Assembly: GCF_900324485.2 (NCBI RefSeq)
Contig: NC_046646.1
Span: 19,168,500-19,232,499, forward strand
DNA from: Mastacembelus armatus
Taxonomy: Eukaryota > Chordata > Actinopteri > Synbranchiformes > Mastacembelidae
Length of the DNA stretch: 64,000 bases
Reading direction: 5' to 3'
The position numbers and the translations under genes were made by a program. Below are positions 12,701 through 26,477 of this stretch, one piece after another (position 1 is the stretch's first letter; each line of letters starts with the position of its first letter). The notes below the pieces were generated by a model that ran no database searches, was not told the DNA's origin, and saw only the letters and a program-made list of their open reading frames with translations.

Positions 12701-15186
12701 AGTTTGACTTAAGAATAATACTGTTAGTTTGACATTTAAAATGGATGTTATTAGAAAATATATGGTATAGAACCAGTGCTATAATACCAGGGCAATAATA
12801 TTTTATGTATTTCTGCAGGTCTGTCCAGTATCATCTTTTGAATAACCTGTGGTCTGTATCATTCTCTACTGTCTCACACGTCATGTAGTTTGTTGATTTC
12901 TGAATTTTAGGGATGTTCATTAAGTCAATGATCAAATCTCACAAACACGCAGCACCTCATGGACAGGTGGTGTTTATCAGTCTAATACAAGTTTGTGCCT
13001 GTAAGTGAGTTTCAAGAACCCAGGGCTTATAAACACAAACAAATCTCACAGAAAAGTCAGAAATTCAGAACAGAAATACTCTTAAGTTCCTGCATGAGAC
13101 CCATTGTCTCTTGTGCCTCATGAGGATTCATTAGGAGGCTGAAGGGTAACTATTAGCATTAGGTTAGTAAAAGGACAAGGACATAACTAGCTGTGGTACA
13201 GTATGTTATAGTTGTGTGTGGGCAGATGTACCCTCTGCAAACACAAAAATACACACACATACTCTAGCACATATCTGAAGTTGTTCCCAGGCCTCGCAGG
13301 CACAGATATTGTATTGTATTGTATTAATTATGCAGCTGTGTTTGTCTTTTTGTTTCATGTGTGTGCAGAGGCTGTGTGACTCTTCAGGTGTTGTATGGGA
13401 GTAAATGGAGCACCCTATGCAGTGCTGATATGTTTAGAAGAGCCAACCTCAGCATTCAGACTGACAGAGGAGCAAGGGCACCACAGCATCACAATGAATC
13501 AGATCAGCTCTGTCAGGAACACTCACCTCATACAGTAAACAGAGTTGACAGCATGCTGTGGCTTTGGGGTATGGTTCTTCTGCAGGGCTAGCATGAATAC
13601 ATAAACATGAAAAACACCACGCAGGGAGTGATGGGAGTAATCCTCTTAGGGAAGTTCATGTAGAGATAAATACAGTCCAAGAAGCAAAATGACAGGACCA
13701 AGCTAGGTGGAGCCTGAGGATCTCTGAGGAGAGAATATTACTACATTAAAGTATCAAGTCTGAGCTTTAATTTCAGAAGGTTTATATCAATGTAAAAGAG
13801 CTGTGTCAGAGGTATAGCTCACACAGTATAAGGGTCAACAGATACACTTAAATCATCATATAAAATTTTGCGGTTTGCCTACAGATTTAACCCACAGACA
13901 CTCAGGTCTTCACTGCAGTCCTGCTCAGTTATGCTTGTTGTTGCTTTGGCCGTACGTTTAGGATTGTTGCTCTGCTGAACAATGAAATGTCATGAAATGA
14001 CTTTTTGGCTGAATCTGAGCACACAGAGCATTCCTGTATACTTCGTCAGTCATCCTGCTGCTTCCACCAGCAGCAGCCTCTTCAATAAATGCCAATATGT
14101 CAGTTCCACAGGCAGCCATACATGTGCAAACCACAACGGAAGCAGCACCACGTTGGACAGAGGAGGTGCTGTCCTTTGGATTATATTTCTTTTTCCTCCA
14201 CTTTCCTCTTTCCATCATTTTCCAGATTTTTGTCTCACCCATCCATCCATCTACATTCATTTGGATTGTTTACTACGAAACCTCTGCTGCCACATCCTGA
14301 AGGGCATTCTTGTCTTTTGGTGCAATCATGAAGAGTTTTTCCTTTGCCAATTTCTGCTAGTTTTGGATGGAAACCTGGCTATTACTGATCCTCCAGTCTC
14401 TTCCTACTGTACACACAACCTAATATACCAGAGCAAATTAAAGGTCCTGTCACACTGACAAGGTTTTTCAAAAAATAAAAACACTGGTGTTGTTACTAAT
14501 GTAAAGTTACATATTTACTTCACTTATTTAACACTGCAAAAAAAAAAAACAAACATTGAAATTCACAGTTGGGAGCTGTCAGTAACATCTGGTAATGTTG
14601 CAAGGTTTCGTAATGAAAAGCTGCTGCTCTTGATGTAAAGAACAGCTGGTGGGGTGAAGGCCAGTCAGAGCAGCTATCGTTAGTGATTAAATGATTTCTC
14701 TGTCTGCACCGATAGACGTCCATGCCTCCATGTTTATTGCTGTCAGATGTGATTGGCTTATTGTCTGCGACTGCACTGTGTCTGTCCATCACGAGACAAC
14801 ATGCAGAGACGACCACAAATCTGTTAACAACCGGTGAGGAGGAAAAACAGACGCATAGCTAAATGCTGGACATGTCATTTAATCGCACACATGCACCGAG
14901 CTTTAAAGCTCTGAGCCTCGTGGCTGTCGAGACCTCAGCTGTTAACTCCCTGAAACAATGTTATCCTCAATTTGTGTTTCATTTATCTGAGTTTTGAGGG
15001 TGCTGGTGTTGAGGTGAGGAGATGATGGTATTGATCTTACACCTGCCGGCCCGTTAGTGGTATCATCGGATCAGACAGGAAACAGGAGGTGCCTGCTCTG
15101 CTGGTGAACGCTAATAAGCAGTGACATTGCCTGGTTAGGGCAGGAAGGATTAGAGGAACAAAAATAACTCACTTTTCTTTCTTACT

Positions 15187-15243
<57 letters not shown>

Positions 15244-16842
15244 TGCTTTCCTGCTTTTATGAGGACATGGCAATTTTTTATTAAAGTTCATACCATAAAT
15301 GGACTTTTCCTACAGCAGTCAGCTCTCCAGAAGCTGTGAGTAATTTGAAACTGTAGTAAACTGAATCTATATTATTATTTGAATATGTTATTCAGTGCTG
15401 TTGCACTTTTAGTGTGAGTTTTCTGGGTTCTCAGCTTGTGCTTGTCCGGTTTAATTTCTTTAGTTTTTTCTCAGTGAACTACATATTATTACACAATTTT
15501 TTTCAACCACAATTTCAGTAGTCTCTTTGTAAAATATATTCATAAATAAAGAAAATAAACCTTAAGTGAACCTGTCTCTTAGATTTGATTGAAAAGTTTC
15601 ATCATTGGCAAAGGCTCTTTGCATTCATTGTGTTTTCATTCAAGCACTCCCTGGTTCAGCTCCTAATCTAACTCTCCATCCTCTCGCAGATTATCTGTGC
15701 AGCCCAGAGGACAACATTTACAACATCGACTTCACCAGATTCAAGATCAGAGACATGGAGACCGGCACAGTGCTGTTCGAAATCACCAAGCCTCCATCCA
15801 CAGGTGAGTCTCTGAACTGCTCTGGTGATTTGTCTCTTTTAACCTTTAGTTACCATGAAAATACAAATACACATTAAAGAGCAGCTTCAGATGTATAAGA
15901 CGCACATGTCCATTTAACATGAACCTGTAGAAAGATTTACTGTGTTTCCTAAAGGCTAAAGGGTCCAGGTTGCAGCAAGTGGCCTATAATTGCAAGATCT
16001 CTTATAATGTATACTTCAACAACTATTTAGTTCAATGATTAAAAAAAAAAAGTTTAATCTCTAACAATCCAATGAAGAAAGAGAAAAACCTTTATGTCTG
16101 AAAACAGTTAATTCCATTTTATTCTATTCCACACAAACTGATTGTTACCTCAGATAAAGCAGGAGAGAGGAGGGATGTTGACCCAAACGCTGGCCGGTTT
16201 GTCCGCTACCAGTTCACCCCAGCTTTTCTACGACTACGGCAAGTTGGAGCCACGTAAGTGAGAACACGTTTGAATCTTTCTTTTCAAGGACACAGAAACA
16301 AAGATTTCTGCATCGTCGGTTGCTCTGTTTCAATGTCTGCGTTTCCTCTGTCTCACTAATATTTCTTTACCTGCCTCCATCCCTGCAGCGTTGAGTTCAC
16401 ATTAGGAGACACGCCGATAGAAAACTTCAGGATGATCGAGAGACATTATTTCAGAGAGAAGTTGCTCAAGAGCTTTGACTTTGAGTTCGGCTTCTGCATG
16501 CCCAGCAGCAAGAACACCTGTGAACACATTTACGAATTCCCCCCTCTGTCTGAGGACGTCAGTAAGTCAGTCCATCTGTAATAAGTATGTCCAGGAGAGA
16601 GTCTGACCCTCCATTTTTAGCACATTGTTTTTGTTTCTACTTGTGACTTAGATGAAGATCCGATCACATTGTACGATGGAGAAAACCAGGTTAGTAACCG
16701 GCATGTCATGCTTTTGTTTCTGCTCACAGTCAGAGAGATGATCCTGCACCCGTATGAGACGCAGTCCGACAGCTTCTACTTTGTGGACAATAAGCTGGTG
16801 ATGCACAACAAGGCGGACTATTCGTACAATGGCGGGACGTAG
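6791..16842 (+). CDS. unc119: UNC119 lipid-binding chaperone
   Basis: UNC119 binds N-terminally myristoylated cargo such as transducin alpha and ciliary proteins in a hydrophobic pocket of its PDE-delta-like beta-sandwich. It delivers them to photoreceptor outer segments and cilia, with release by ARL2/ARL3. Exons are 6791-7049, 15690-15803, 16154-16253, 16389-16561 and 16730-16842, in frame, giving 252 residues (human 240). The N-terminal 85 residues are Ser/Thr-rich and poorly conserved. Conserved blocks follow: [20 protein letters not shown] (from about residue 88), [56 protein letters not shown] and the C-terminal [12 protein letters not shown]. The first in-frame ATG is at 6791; MKVKK, the human-like start, is internal Met 46. 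Intron 1 is 8.6 kb and the rest are short. The paralogue (a or b) is undecided. Confidence 0.95.
12100..12235 (+). repeat. V-SINE fragment
   Basis: The segment AGTGCTGTTACCTCACAG followed by GAAGAAGG, and the later GTGGGTTTTCTC block, match the head and core of the V-SINE seen at 304-622, here in plus orientation and more degraded. The tail is missing. Confidence 0.55.
15189..15242. repeat. (GT)n microsatellite
   Basis: About 27 uninterrupted GT units, the longest dinucleotide run in the window. It lies in unc119 intron 1, 450 bases before exon 2. Confidence 0.9.
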
Positions 16843-18193
16843 AGCCGACGCACCGACACAAGAGACAGGTGGATGTACGGGCTGGCCTAAGGGACGATCA
16901 GAGTACACCAGCGGGGTGTCTCTCTTTTTCTCTCTCTCTTTATCTCTTTCTTCCACTGAGAAAACCCCATCCAGAAAATGCCCATACAGATGTGTCAGTT
17001 AGAATCTGTGTGTATCCGTGTGTGCGAGCATGTATGAATGTGTCGAAGCCTAAAAAATAAGCCACGTACACGCAAACACATACATGGACATGCATAGGTC
17101 ACAGCCTGGCGTGGCACAAACTGTAACATGATAAACCAGCAACTTTTTAAGCAACATCAGAGGGTTTTTTCTCTCTAGCCATGTCACGAAGTTAAAAAAA
17201 AAACAAATAACTGCGTATCTTCAAATTCTGATAGAAATTATTTTTTTCATTCCTGTACATGTTAGTGTTTAGGAACAAATCTCGTGTGTGATAATGTGTG
17301 TTTTTAGGACTTTAACAGTTCTGGAGAAATTATTTCTCAGATTCAGTGAGTGTGTGTGTGTTTCTGTGCTTTTTATGATTGTCCTTGTGTATCTGCGTGT
17401 GTGTACGTTTGTCAGTTTGAAGCATGATTACTGGCCTGGTAGAAACGTGTTAATTTAAATGTCAGTAGTGTGGTCATCTGGTTTGCAAAGGTCAAATCAA
17501 TTTCCAAACCTGTTAGCACATTTTCTACGCAGTAGGCAGTAGTTAGTCAGACCCATGTCCTGATTCCTTATTTACTTAATTCTCCAGTTGTCAGATCTGT
17601 ATTAACCATAGGGCGTGCAGTATGTTTAGTGTCTTTACTGAAAGCACAATATCTCCACAGAGCCAACAGTGAGGATGCCACAGTGGGCCGACCTGTCACC
17701 TCTGTACCAACTATACATTTCTAGCTTCACGTTGTTTTGTTCAGGTGATAAAGAAGTTTTAAAAACTTTGTAAGTTGCACTGTATGTCTCTATGTTAAAG
17801 GCCTGCAAAAGAAAAGGACAATTTGGATTTGTTCTCGTTTGAGTCGGATAGGAAGAAGATCGAGGAATGTAGCAGAAGTCATTTAAATCCTTTTTTTTTT
17901 TTTTTTTGCTTATGTGTAATTGAATGTTTGTGTTTCTTGCAGTCTTTGTTATATTTATAACTTTATGTTGTTTCTCAATTACCTGATTTCCGCGCCTCAT
18001 ACATTTCTATCTCATGTTTTCGCTCTGAGACATTCCAGCTGGGAATTAGTTAGGACTTGAGCGTGCTAATCTGTTTTTATTTGAGGGCATTTATTACACA
18101 GATCACAGAAAATAAATACCCGAATTGTTCTGGGATGCTTCTAAATCATTATATCTGCACTTTCTCTCAGTCTGTGCTGAGAAACAAAATAAA
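16843..18193 (+). other. unc119: 3' UTR region of unc119
   Basis: Noncoding DNA after the unc119 stop with CT-rich and TG-rich stretches. Candidate poly(A) signals AATAAA occur at 18111-18116 and 18188-18193. The true end is not determinable from sequence alone. Confidence 0.35.
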
Positions 18194-20388
18194 ATAATAG
18201 TGGAGCCTGGTGGGCAGCCAGCTCCAAGGGAAATTACTTGAATGCACCTGTTTGATTCAGATTGTCATTGGCTCAAAGTGAAGGTTAAAGTCTGGATGAG
18301 TTTTTTTTTTTGGTCTGCAAATGTTGCTCACTACAAGTTGCAGGAACTAAAGGTAAACAGTAAAAGCAGAGCAATCGACAGGAGACTGAGATCAGCTCAG
18401 ACTGACTTGAATGTTATGTCAAAAATGTAAGACATAGAACAGATTTATTTATGACCGAGTGTGACTCATATAAATTATTTTGAACTGATGTGAAGTTTTT
18501 GACAATTCAAATATTGGTGTGACTGAATAAAAGAAAAATAAATAAAGATTTATGGGACTTTTTGAAATATGGCAGAGTCTTGACTGTAAACGCTGGTGAA
18601 GGTGAAGTGAATGTAACAGTGACTGCACAACATGTTGATATGCTGTTTTATTGTCAGCATACAAACAACTGGCATACAAATGTAATGTGGGTAAACACAC
18701 ATATCACTGCTGGGATGTTCTGCCCGTGTGTCTGTGCCTCCAGTTTATTACATTCACATGTGATAAACACAATAGAAACTGACCTCCACTGTGATCGAGT
18801 GCTGTTGGCAGCATCTTATCTCAGTTATCCTTCAACCCAACTTGTACTCACTGTACATGATGATGGTAACACTTTCCTGCTATCAATCTGTGCACTTTGT
18901 TTGTACCTTATTCTGTGGGTTTGTTAAAGGAATAGTTTGATAATTGTCAGTATACAAAGTTAGTCGGAAAAATTTAAATATAAATTAATCTATGAAGCAT
19001 TTTGTCAAGTTATCGAGTAACAATTAGGTCTTATTTACTCTAAAAGAATAATAACAAATACATATTAAATATTCTTAATGCCATTACTTTATATGTACTT
19101 TCTGACAAACACTTAAATGTATTAAACTTACAATACAAAACACAGAAAGGCAGTAATTTCTTAAACCCAAGAACTGTCACTAGAAATATTTTTACACATT
19201 TCACATTTTCTCAAACATTGATGTTTGGAAAATATGCATTTAAATGATAAGATTCACATTATTCAATGTCAACTGCAGCTTGGAAATGAAGAAACAGCCA
19301 GACTGGCTTAGTGTTGAGGTTAAAAAAATGCCTACCAGCATTTATAAAGATCACAAATTGCACATTATAAAACACTATATCTTACTATATCTAAACTGAT
19401 TGATCTGTACAAAATTGGAAGTGTAAACTAGCAACTTTTGGTTTTAAAACCAGCTTATGTTGCAGAAAATGTAGAAACATATTTCTACACTTCAGTTTTT
19501 GCAATAAAGAAAAACAAATTGCAACAAAGATTCTGATAAAAAATATAATATGCAACAAAAACCTAAGGTCCAGACACTGAGCCATAGTAATAAATAAAAT
19601 TAACTGATACAATTCATTTAATTTTGGCTCATTTACATGTCGTCATTAAACACATCATTTTAAATTATTAAACACAGTCTATGACACCTTTGCATAATTT
19701 GGATGATGAGCGTTTTTGCGGATGATGTCGTTTTTGTTTCAGTCCTGGACTTGAGGATAAACTGGAAATTAACAGAAGAAAAACTAAACACTGGGACTAA
19801 TAAACTGACTAGCACTTTGACTGGAAATTGTTTTAAATGGTTCTGGTTTGATACTAATGCTGGTTGAGTTAAATTTAAAATATCAATTCAAAGTATTGGG
19901 ACAAAAGAGAAAACAGGCAAAGAAAATGTGGTACATCACTAAGTAAATTAAGTAAGTAAGGTTAATCTACCCGTGACCCTGAACAGGAAAAGCGGGTATA
20001 GAAGATGGATGGATGGATGGAAGGTTAATCTATGAGCTTGACAAACAATTTCTTCACATTTGCTGCAGCCAAACATTTCTCTTCCACTCTTCTTGTTACT
20101 GTAACTGAAAGCGTTTTGTTTCTTCTGTCCTTTAAATGCCCTAAAAATGTTTTCAGTTCTTTGATGTGAGTGGTGGGATCCCACAGTAACACATTATTTT
20201 CTGCCACTTTAGGTGATTTTTGACTATTAAACTTTTAATAAAAACCTTGCATTTACTTTGATGCTTATATATAAATATTTAAACCATATTTTCATCAATT
20301 AGTCTTCCAAATTATTGTAAAATGTTTTTTTTAGGGGTTTTAAAATCCATTCTCTTGCTCCATGTCTTTCTTTTTCCATTATTCAGGG
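18194..20388. other. intergenic DNA between unc119 and slc13a2
   Basis: The flanking genes converge here. AT-rich, no exon recognised; in particular no forkhead domain. A V-SINE tail remnant with (GGAT)n lies at about 19968-20030. Confidence 0.5.
19968..20030 (+). repeat. V-SINE tail remnant with (GGAT)n
   Basis: Sequence resembling the 3' end of a V-SINE (GTGACCCTGAACAGGAAAAG) runs directly into GATGGATGGATGG. Only the tail survives. Confidence 0.5.
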
Positions 20389-23300
20389 TTAGCCAGTAGT
20401 GTTGGCCCACTGAGGGAAGGTGCCCATGTCAAACATGACGTATCCCCAGGTGTTGATGCCTAAATTAACAGTCAAAATCCCAATGAGGTTCAGCATAAAG
20501 CCAGTTTTCACCTGGAGGAAGAGACACATTTAGCTCAGGGTCCAGTGTGAGTACAGTTCAGAGATTCAGATTTTAGTTGCCACAGAACAAAACCAAGACT
20601 CAAAACATTGATTTTCATCAGAATTTTTTTTGGTTGCCTTGTTTGTGTAAATTCTAGGCCTGTCTGCTATAGAGACTGTGTATTACGCACTGCATATAAC
20701 TCTCACCATGTCAATGACTTTGAGGTTCCCAAAGGAGAAGGCGATGGCGTTGGGGGGTGTGGCCACAGGGAGCATGAAGGCCAGAGAGGCAGAGATGGTG
20801 CAGGGCAGCATCACGTACAGCGGGTGAAGTTTAATGGCTGTGGCCTAAGGAACAAGGCAACACAAAACAGTTTAATGCATGGAGAACATTCTCATTGACG
20901 TTTTTAATACCGTTTTATTTAGTTTACCATTGAGGCCAGTATGGGCAGGAACAGGGTGGTGGTTGCAGTGTTGCTGGAGCACTCGGTGAATGTCGCCACC
21001 AACAGACAAAGCAGGATTGAAATGGCAAAGGCTGGAATATTCTGCAGAGGTGCCAAGCTCTGTCCCAGCCACTTGGACAGGCCTGACTCCTGTCAACAAG
21101 CAGATACAATTCAAGTGTCAATTATTTGAGTAAGTGTTCTGTTAATTTATCAAGTAATTGTTTGTAATTTAGTCTAAAATGAGCACACATTACACGGTCC
21201 CACAGCCCAACATAACACAACCCTGTTTACTTTCAGACCAATGCTCCAAAAACTCAAATGAATTCAATTTCACAGAGAAGGCAGAAGAGCAGTTATTTCT
21301 CTCTTACTTTCTCTCACTACAAATGTATTTAGATGATAAATAAATTAGTAGTTGATTTCCCATGAAGCATTATATAATCTAGCATTCAGCAACAAACGGT
21401 ACTCAAAGTCTTAATGAGAACAAAAGGGACAGGGTGCTTGTGGGTTTTTACCTCACTGCCGGCAGCCAGAGCGAAGCCTCCTCCCAGCAGCAGGATGATG
21501 TTCCAGGGCATCCGCTCGTGGACGACCTTCCAGTTCAGCAGGGCAGGGAGAGCCTTCACCTGTTTACCTGTAAGAGTGAAGAGCAGTGTCAGATCAATGC
21601 CCAGTGTCCAATGAGCTGATATTTAGGTCATGTAAACATCATTGACTGAATAACTGATGACTTATTTCTGTGATGGCTAAAATAAACATTACACCTGCTG
21701 TGTTGTAACCATAGCCTCCACATGAGGGCAGCTGAGAGGGGACGATGAAGAAGAGCAGGGACATGAAGATAGCAACAGTTCCATCTGTCACAAACCTGAC
21801 ACACATACATAACATTATCCACATGTTTAAATATTTATGCCATTTCTGTTCTGTTTCACAGTGTGGTTTCAGTGCCAGTGTGTCAGAGCTATGGAACCAA
21901 GTACAAATGTGTATTGGAAAGCATGAGACTCACTCTCCCTGCTTGTTGAAGAGCACTGTTGCCCAGCCGTTTATGAAGCCCGGCTCCCTGGTGAACCACA
22001 GGACCACCAGCAGGACGAAGATGGTGAGCACTGCCCACTCTGCAAACTTCATGGGCCCCAGCTTCCTGTACTCCTCCCTCATCACTGCGTACGCCTCCTT
22101 ATCTCTGTCGCTTTTCACACCACAGCCAAAGGACTTCTTCAGGCTGAGAGGAAAAGGACAAAGTGCAATATGGCTCCAGATTGGTCAGCAAATCAGATAA
22201 ATGTTTGAATCATCACAGTCCAAGTTCATTGAAGTGGTAAAACCTTAAGATGCAGTAAACCATGAATTTTCTGCAGTTTTTCATAGTTTGGGCAGAGTTT
22301 CTGTATTTAAAAGCTTTAAAATCTGTGATTTATTTAGTGTTTGATTTGTGAAGGTTCAAACTACAAAGATCAACTTATCTCAGCAATAATGATAATAATG
22401 ATAAGTACAAGTATGTGAGAATACGATAGTGAAACGAATCAGATGCAAAAGGACAAATTTAGTGACAGTTGTGGAGTCTGATGATAACAGGGGCAAAGGG
22501 TGCTGAGGGTGCTGATCAGAGCACTCAGGGTGGCCTGCAGGCGTGGGGGGTGCCCTACTGAGTTGAGAGAGCAGCCCAGAACAGAGGAGGCCCTTTTCAA
22601 ACAAAACATCAGTTTCAAAACTGAAATTAAATGTAATGACTTTATTTAAACCAGTTCATGTGGAAAGAAACTGCAGCATCAGGCCCATCAGGCTGTTCCA
22701 GCACAGCAAACTCTCCAGTGTTCAATCAACAAAAACAAGTGGACACGTATAGACACTTTTTAAGACTAAATTGTTTTAACACTGGAGATGTTGCTTTGAG
22801 GAAGAGCTGTAATCCAGCTACACATCCAGGTGAGCTCCAACAGGAAGTTATTTCAGCTCTCTATCATCTGGAGGATCTTTATTAACACTTTCTAGAAATC
22901 CCCAGATAAAAGAGTTCTGGGATTACAACACTTATTATAGGTTCAGTTGGAAAACAAAAGACTAGTGTTAAAACTGCGCAACATGCGTTGGTCAGCACCA
23001 AGGGCCACCTATGTGTTAGATGATTGTTTCTTCTGCTCATGGAGGAGACGACCTTTGGTCTCAGTAGATGTTCTGCCAGTTTGTTGACGATCAGCTCTTC
23101 ACTCCTGGGGTCCTCAAACAACATGCGGTTCATCACCAAATGTGGGCTGCAAAATACTTTCACCAGATCCGTCAACACGAGTTGCCCGTACTCCTCCTCC
23201 AGGATGTGTGCTGAGATTTGGAAAGGGGTCATCTGAACAAGACCCCATACTTTGGCAGCCAGACGATCTGCTATGGAACCTATTGTTGACTCCGTTGCTC

Positions 23301-26300
23301 TGGACTGTTGACCCTAGGTACTTAAAATCCTCCAACTTCTTCACCTCTACTCCCTGTAACTTCTACTTGAATCCCTCTCATTTACACACATGTACTCTGT
23401 TTTACTGTGGCTAACCTTCATTCCTCTCCTTTTCAGAGCAAACCTCTACCTCCACCTCCTCCACCTGCTCCCTGCTTTCACTACAGATGACAATGATGAG
23501 GTTGGCATAATAAATCAGCTTGAACCCTGCTCCTAATCTATAGGCCTTGCCACCTGGTCTCCTGAACACACAAGATACCCACCTTTCTTCTCTCCATCAT
23601 ATCAGCCAACTCTCTAGTTTTCCCTGACAAAGTCCCTACATTCAAAGTCCCTACTCTAAGTCCTTCACTCCTGCCCTTCCTTTTCTGTCTTTGCCTACGG
23701 ACACGCCTTCCTCCTCTCCTTCTTCGACCAACAGTAGTCCAATTTCCACTGGCACCCTGTAAATCAACAGCACCAGTGGCGGTCGTTGTTAACCCGGGCC
23801 GCGACTGATCCAGTATGGAAATCATATTTGTGATTTGCATGTTTGATTTGGCTGAAATTTTACATCGGATGCCCTTCCTGATACAACCCTCTGTGTTTAC
23901 CCAGACCTGGGACTGGCACATGAAGACACGGGATTGGATTGGATTTCCATTTAAATATAATTATAAATATATTGATTAAACACAAAGGAAACTAACTGTT
24001 AAAACATAATGGTGATAAACATCCATGTCTTCACTGTTCACAGACGTTTCTGTGGCTGACTGTACTAGGCTGAAATTAACTTACTTGAAGCCCAGGAAGA
24101 TCAGCTGAAGCCAGAGCCATGAAATCACCAGCATGAGAACCATGTTGGGAAAAGCAAATCCAAACCAGCTGGCAAAATTGATCACATCACCATTCCCAGG
24201 AAAGAGCCTTCACATACCATAAATAAGAGGTGAGAAGAGGGTATAAACAGTCTCCTGTGTATACATTCTAGGTGTGATATTTGTTGTTTGATATTTATTC
24301 ATGACTTACTTGTCCACTTGACCCTTAAGAATAAGGTTAGGTGTTGTGCCAGTAAGTGTGGCTGTGCCCCCAATGCTGGCAGAATAACACACACTCAGGC
24401 TCATCCCTTTGGTCAGAAGGTCATACTTTGCATTCGTTGCTGCTCTCCTACTGCAGTCCTGCAGTGACTCTGGACTCCAGTCATACTCATCTGGAGCCCA
24501 ACACATCCAGTAAGTTATTGGAAGGGTTAGGCTCTAAAAACGATTAATTTAACAGACCTTAGTACTGTTTATTAGACAACTTACACACTCTGTCCTCTGG
24601 CTGGGTTGGGACGTCTGGCTGTTTTTCATTGGTTATGTCCTGCTTAGTTTCTGTGATTTCGAGTTCAAAAGCAGGGTTGTCGTCGGCCGCAGCCTCAAAA
24701 TCTCGCTGATCCGCCTGGGTCTCAGTGACTCTCAGCTGCTGCAGCACGGCTTGGGCAATGGGCAGCATCATGGCTGTGGTGGCCGTGTTGCTGATCCACA
24801 TGGACAGGAAGGCTGTGACACTCATGAAGCCTATCATTAAGCTGTGGGAATATGACAGTAGTTATCATGAGCAGTGATGTGATGAAAAAGGTGGTAATGA
24901 TGGGAGTATAGGTGTAGTTAGTTTAGTTTGAACATGTTTAGTACAAACTACATGTGACTTATCACAATAGGATGAACATGTGACTCATATAAAGAATGTG
25001 AGAAAGATTTTAAATGTAGATACATGCTGCAAGTTGCACATAACTTAAAGAAAATATTTTGCTATTTAGCATCAGCATGTTGCAATTACTAAAGTAGCAA
25101 ATCAAACTGTGGTAAATGCAGTAAAATCTAAATGCTGCAACAAGAATGTTAAAACTAAAAGATTGTTAGCTAACTCCCAGTAAGTGAATTAAACTGTTTT
25201 TTAAAACTCGTTTCAGTATTTGTGTGATTTGCAGTGTTTCTGTAATCAAATTCATCATCTCTCTCTAAATGCTGCACAGCTGAGGAAGCTGTGATTTGTT
25301 CTGTATATTTGCCTGTATTTTCAGACCACCACATCATATATTAGATTAAATTACAGCCAAATTCTGCTGTAATTTGCACAGGTGAGTTTTATCATCTTAC
25401 AGGGATGGACGAACACCAACCAGCAGCAAAACTCGGAGTGCGATGCGCTTATGAAGGTTCCAGTTCTCCACTGCGATAGCCACTAACAGGCCGCCAATGA
25501 ACAGCATGTTGGAGTCTTTGAGATACTCCACACTGACCTGAAATACATCACAGACACAAACGTCAGCAGAATAATAGACCTGCAAAACAAACGTAACAGG
25601 CTTTTGAACTGTCCTGATCACATGCAAACCTGCTGGCTAGTTCAGAGCTAATGAACTGTATCATCCAACTTGTTTAATGAGCACTAGAAGTAAAACACTT
25701 GGATCAGCGATTTGTCTGTAAAACTACATTATGACCTAATACTACATTTAGGTGAAATATCAAATTAACACTTGAAGTAACACTGTTTTGACTATGTAAA
25801 GATGTATTGGTACTAAGGATCCAAGTGTCTCATCCAGAACTGAATCTGTTCTGAATCTCAAGTGATTAAATGAGGTTAAATATTGTACCACTCCAGCCTT
25901 CATGATGCCCATCATGGGGAAGAGGACGACAGGCAACAGGGCAGTGACGGCCAGAGGTATACACTCTGTACACCAGTACAGAGCCATGAGGATGATCACG
26001 TAACCACATCTCGCTTCCTGTAAACACACAGACACACAAACACACACACCTGGATAAGAAGAAATTACCAACTAAATAAAAAAATGTTATTATTATTGTT
26101 ATTGTTATTGTTTTAAGTTCTGTTATGAGCAGTTTGTTGCATTAGATTTTGTGCATATAGACATGGATGTAGATGTGGCCATACTGTGCACTGCTGAATT
26201 AAAAGCCTGTAAAGAATATAACATAACTGATTGTCACAGTGGCAATGTGACATATGTTATTTCTCTGATGATGATGGGGTACTACTGCAGTATTCTGAGT

Positions 26301-26434
26301 ATTTTGATGTGGTTAGGAGGATTGAGGAAGTGTTTTATAAGATTGTGTACCAGGTAATTCATGCACTATAAAAAAATGAGATGATTTGTTTTTACACAAA
26401 GCAAAGCCTTGTCCTCTATATATTTCTTTCAATG

Positions 26435-26477
<43 letters not shown>

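Larger units (their letters stand above)
7050..15689 (+). other. long first intron of unc119
   Basis: No exon, tRNA or intact transposon was recognised. It holds a degraded V-SINE head at about 12100-12230, (GT)n runs at about 12419-12448 and 15189-15242, and a short (ATTGT)n run near 13308. Open frames here lack codon structure or family similarity that I can recognise. Confidence 0.5.

Noticed and set aside
13361-14458. Open frames of 70-160 codons inside unc119 intron 1
   Set aside because: No splice context, no conserved motifs, and low-complexity Ser/His-rich translations.
20025-20207. Minus-strand open frame of 60 codons beginning MAENNVLLWDP
   Set aside because: Short, next to a SINE tail, no recognised family; could be a decayed repeat but evidence is too thin to call.
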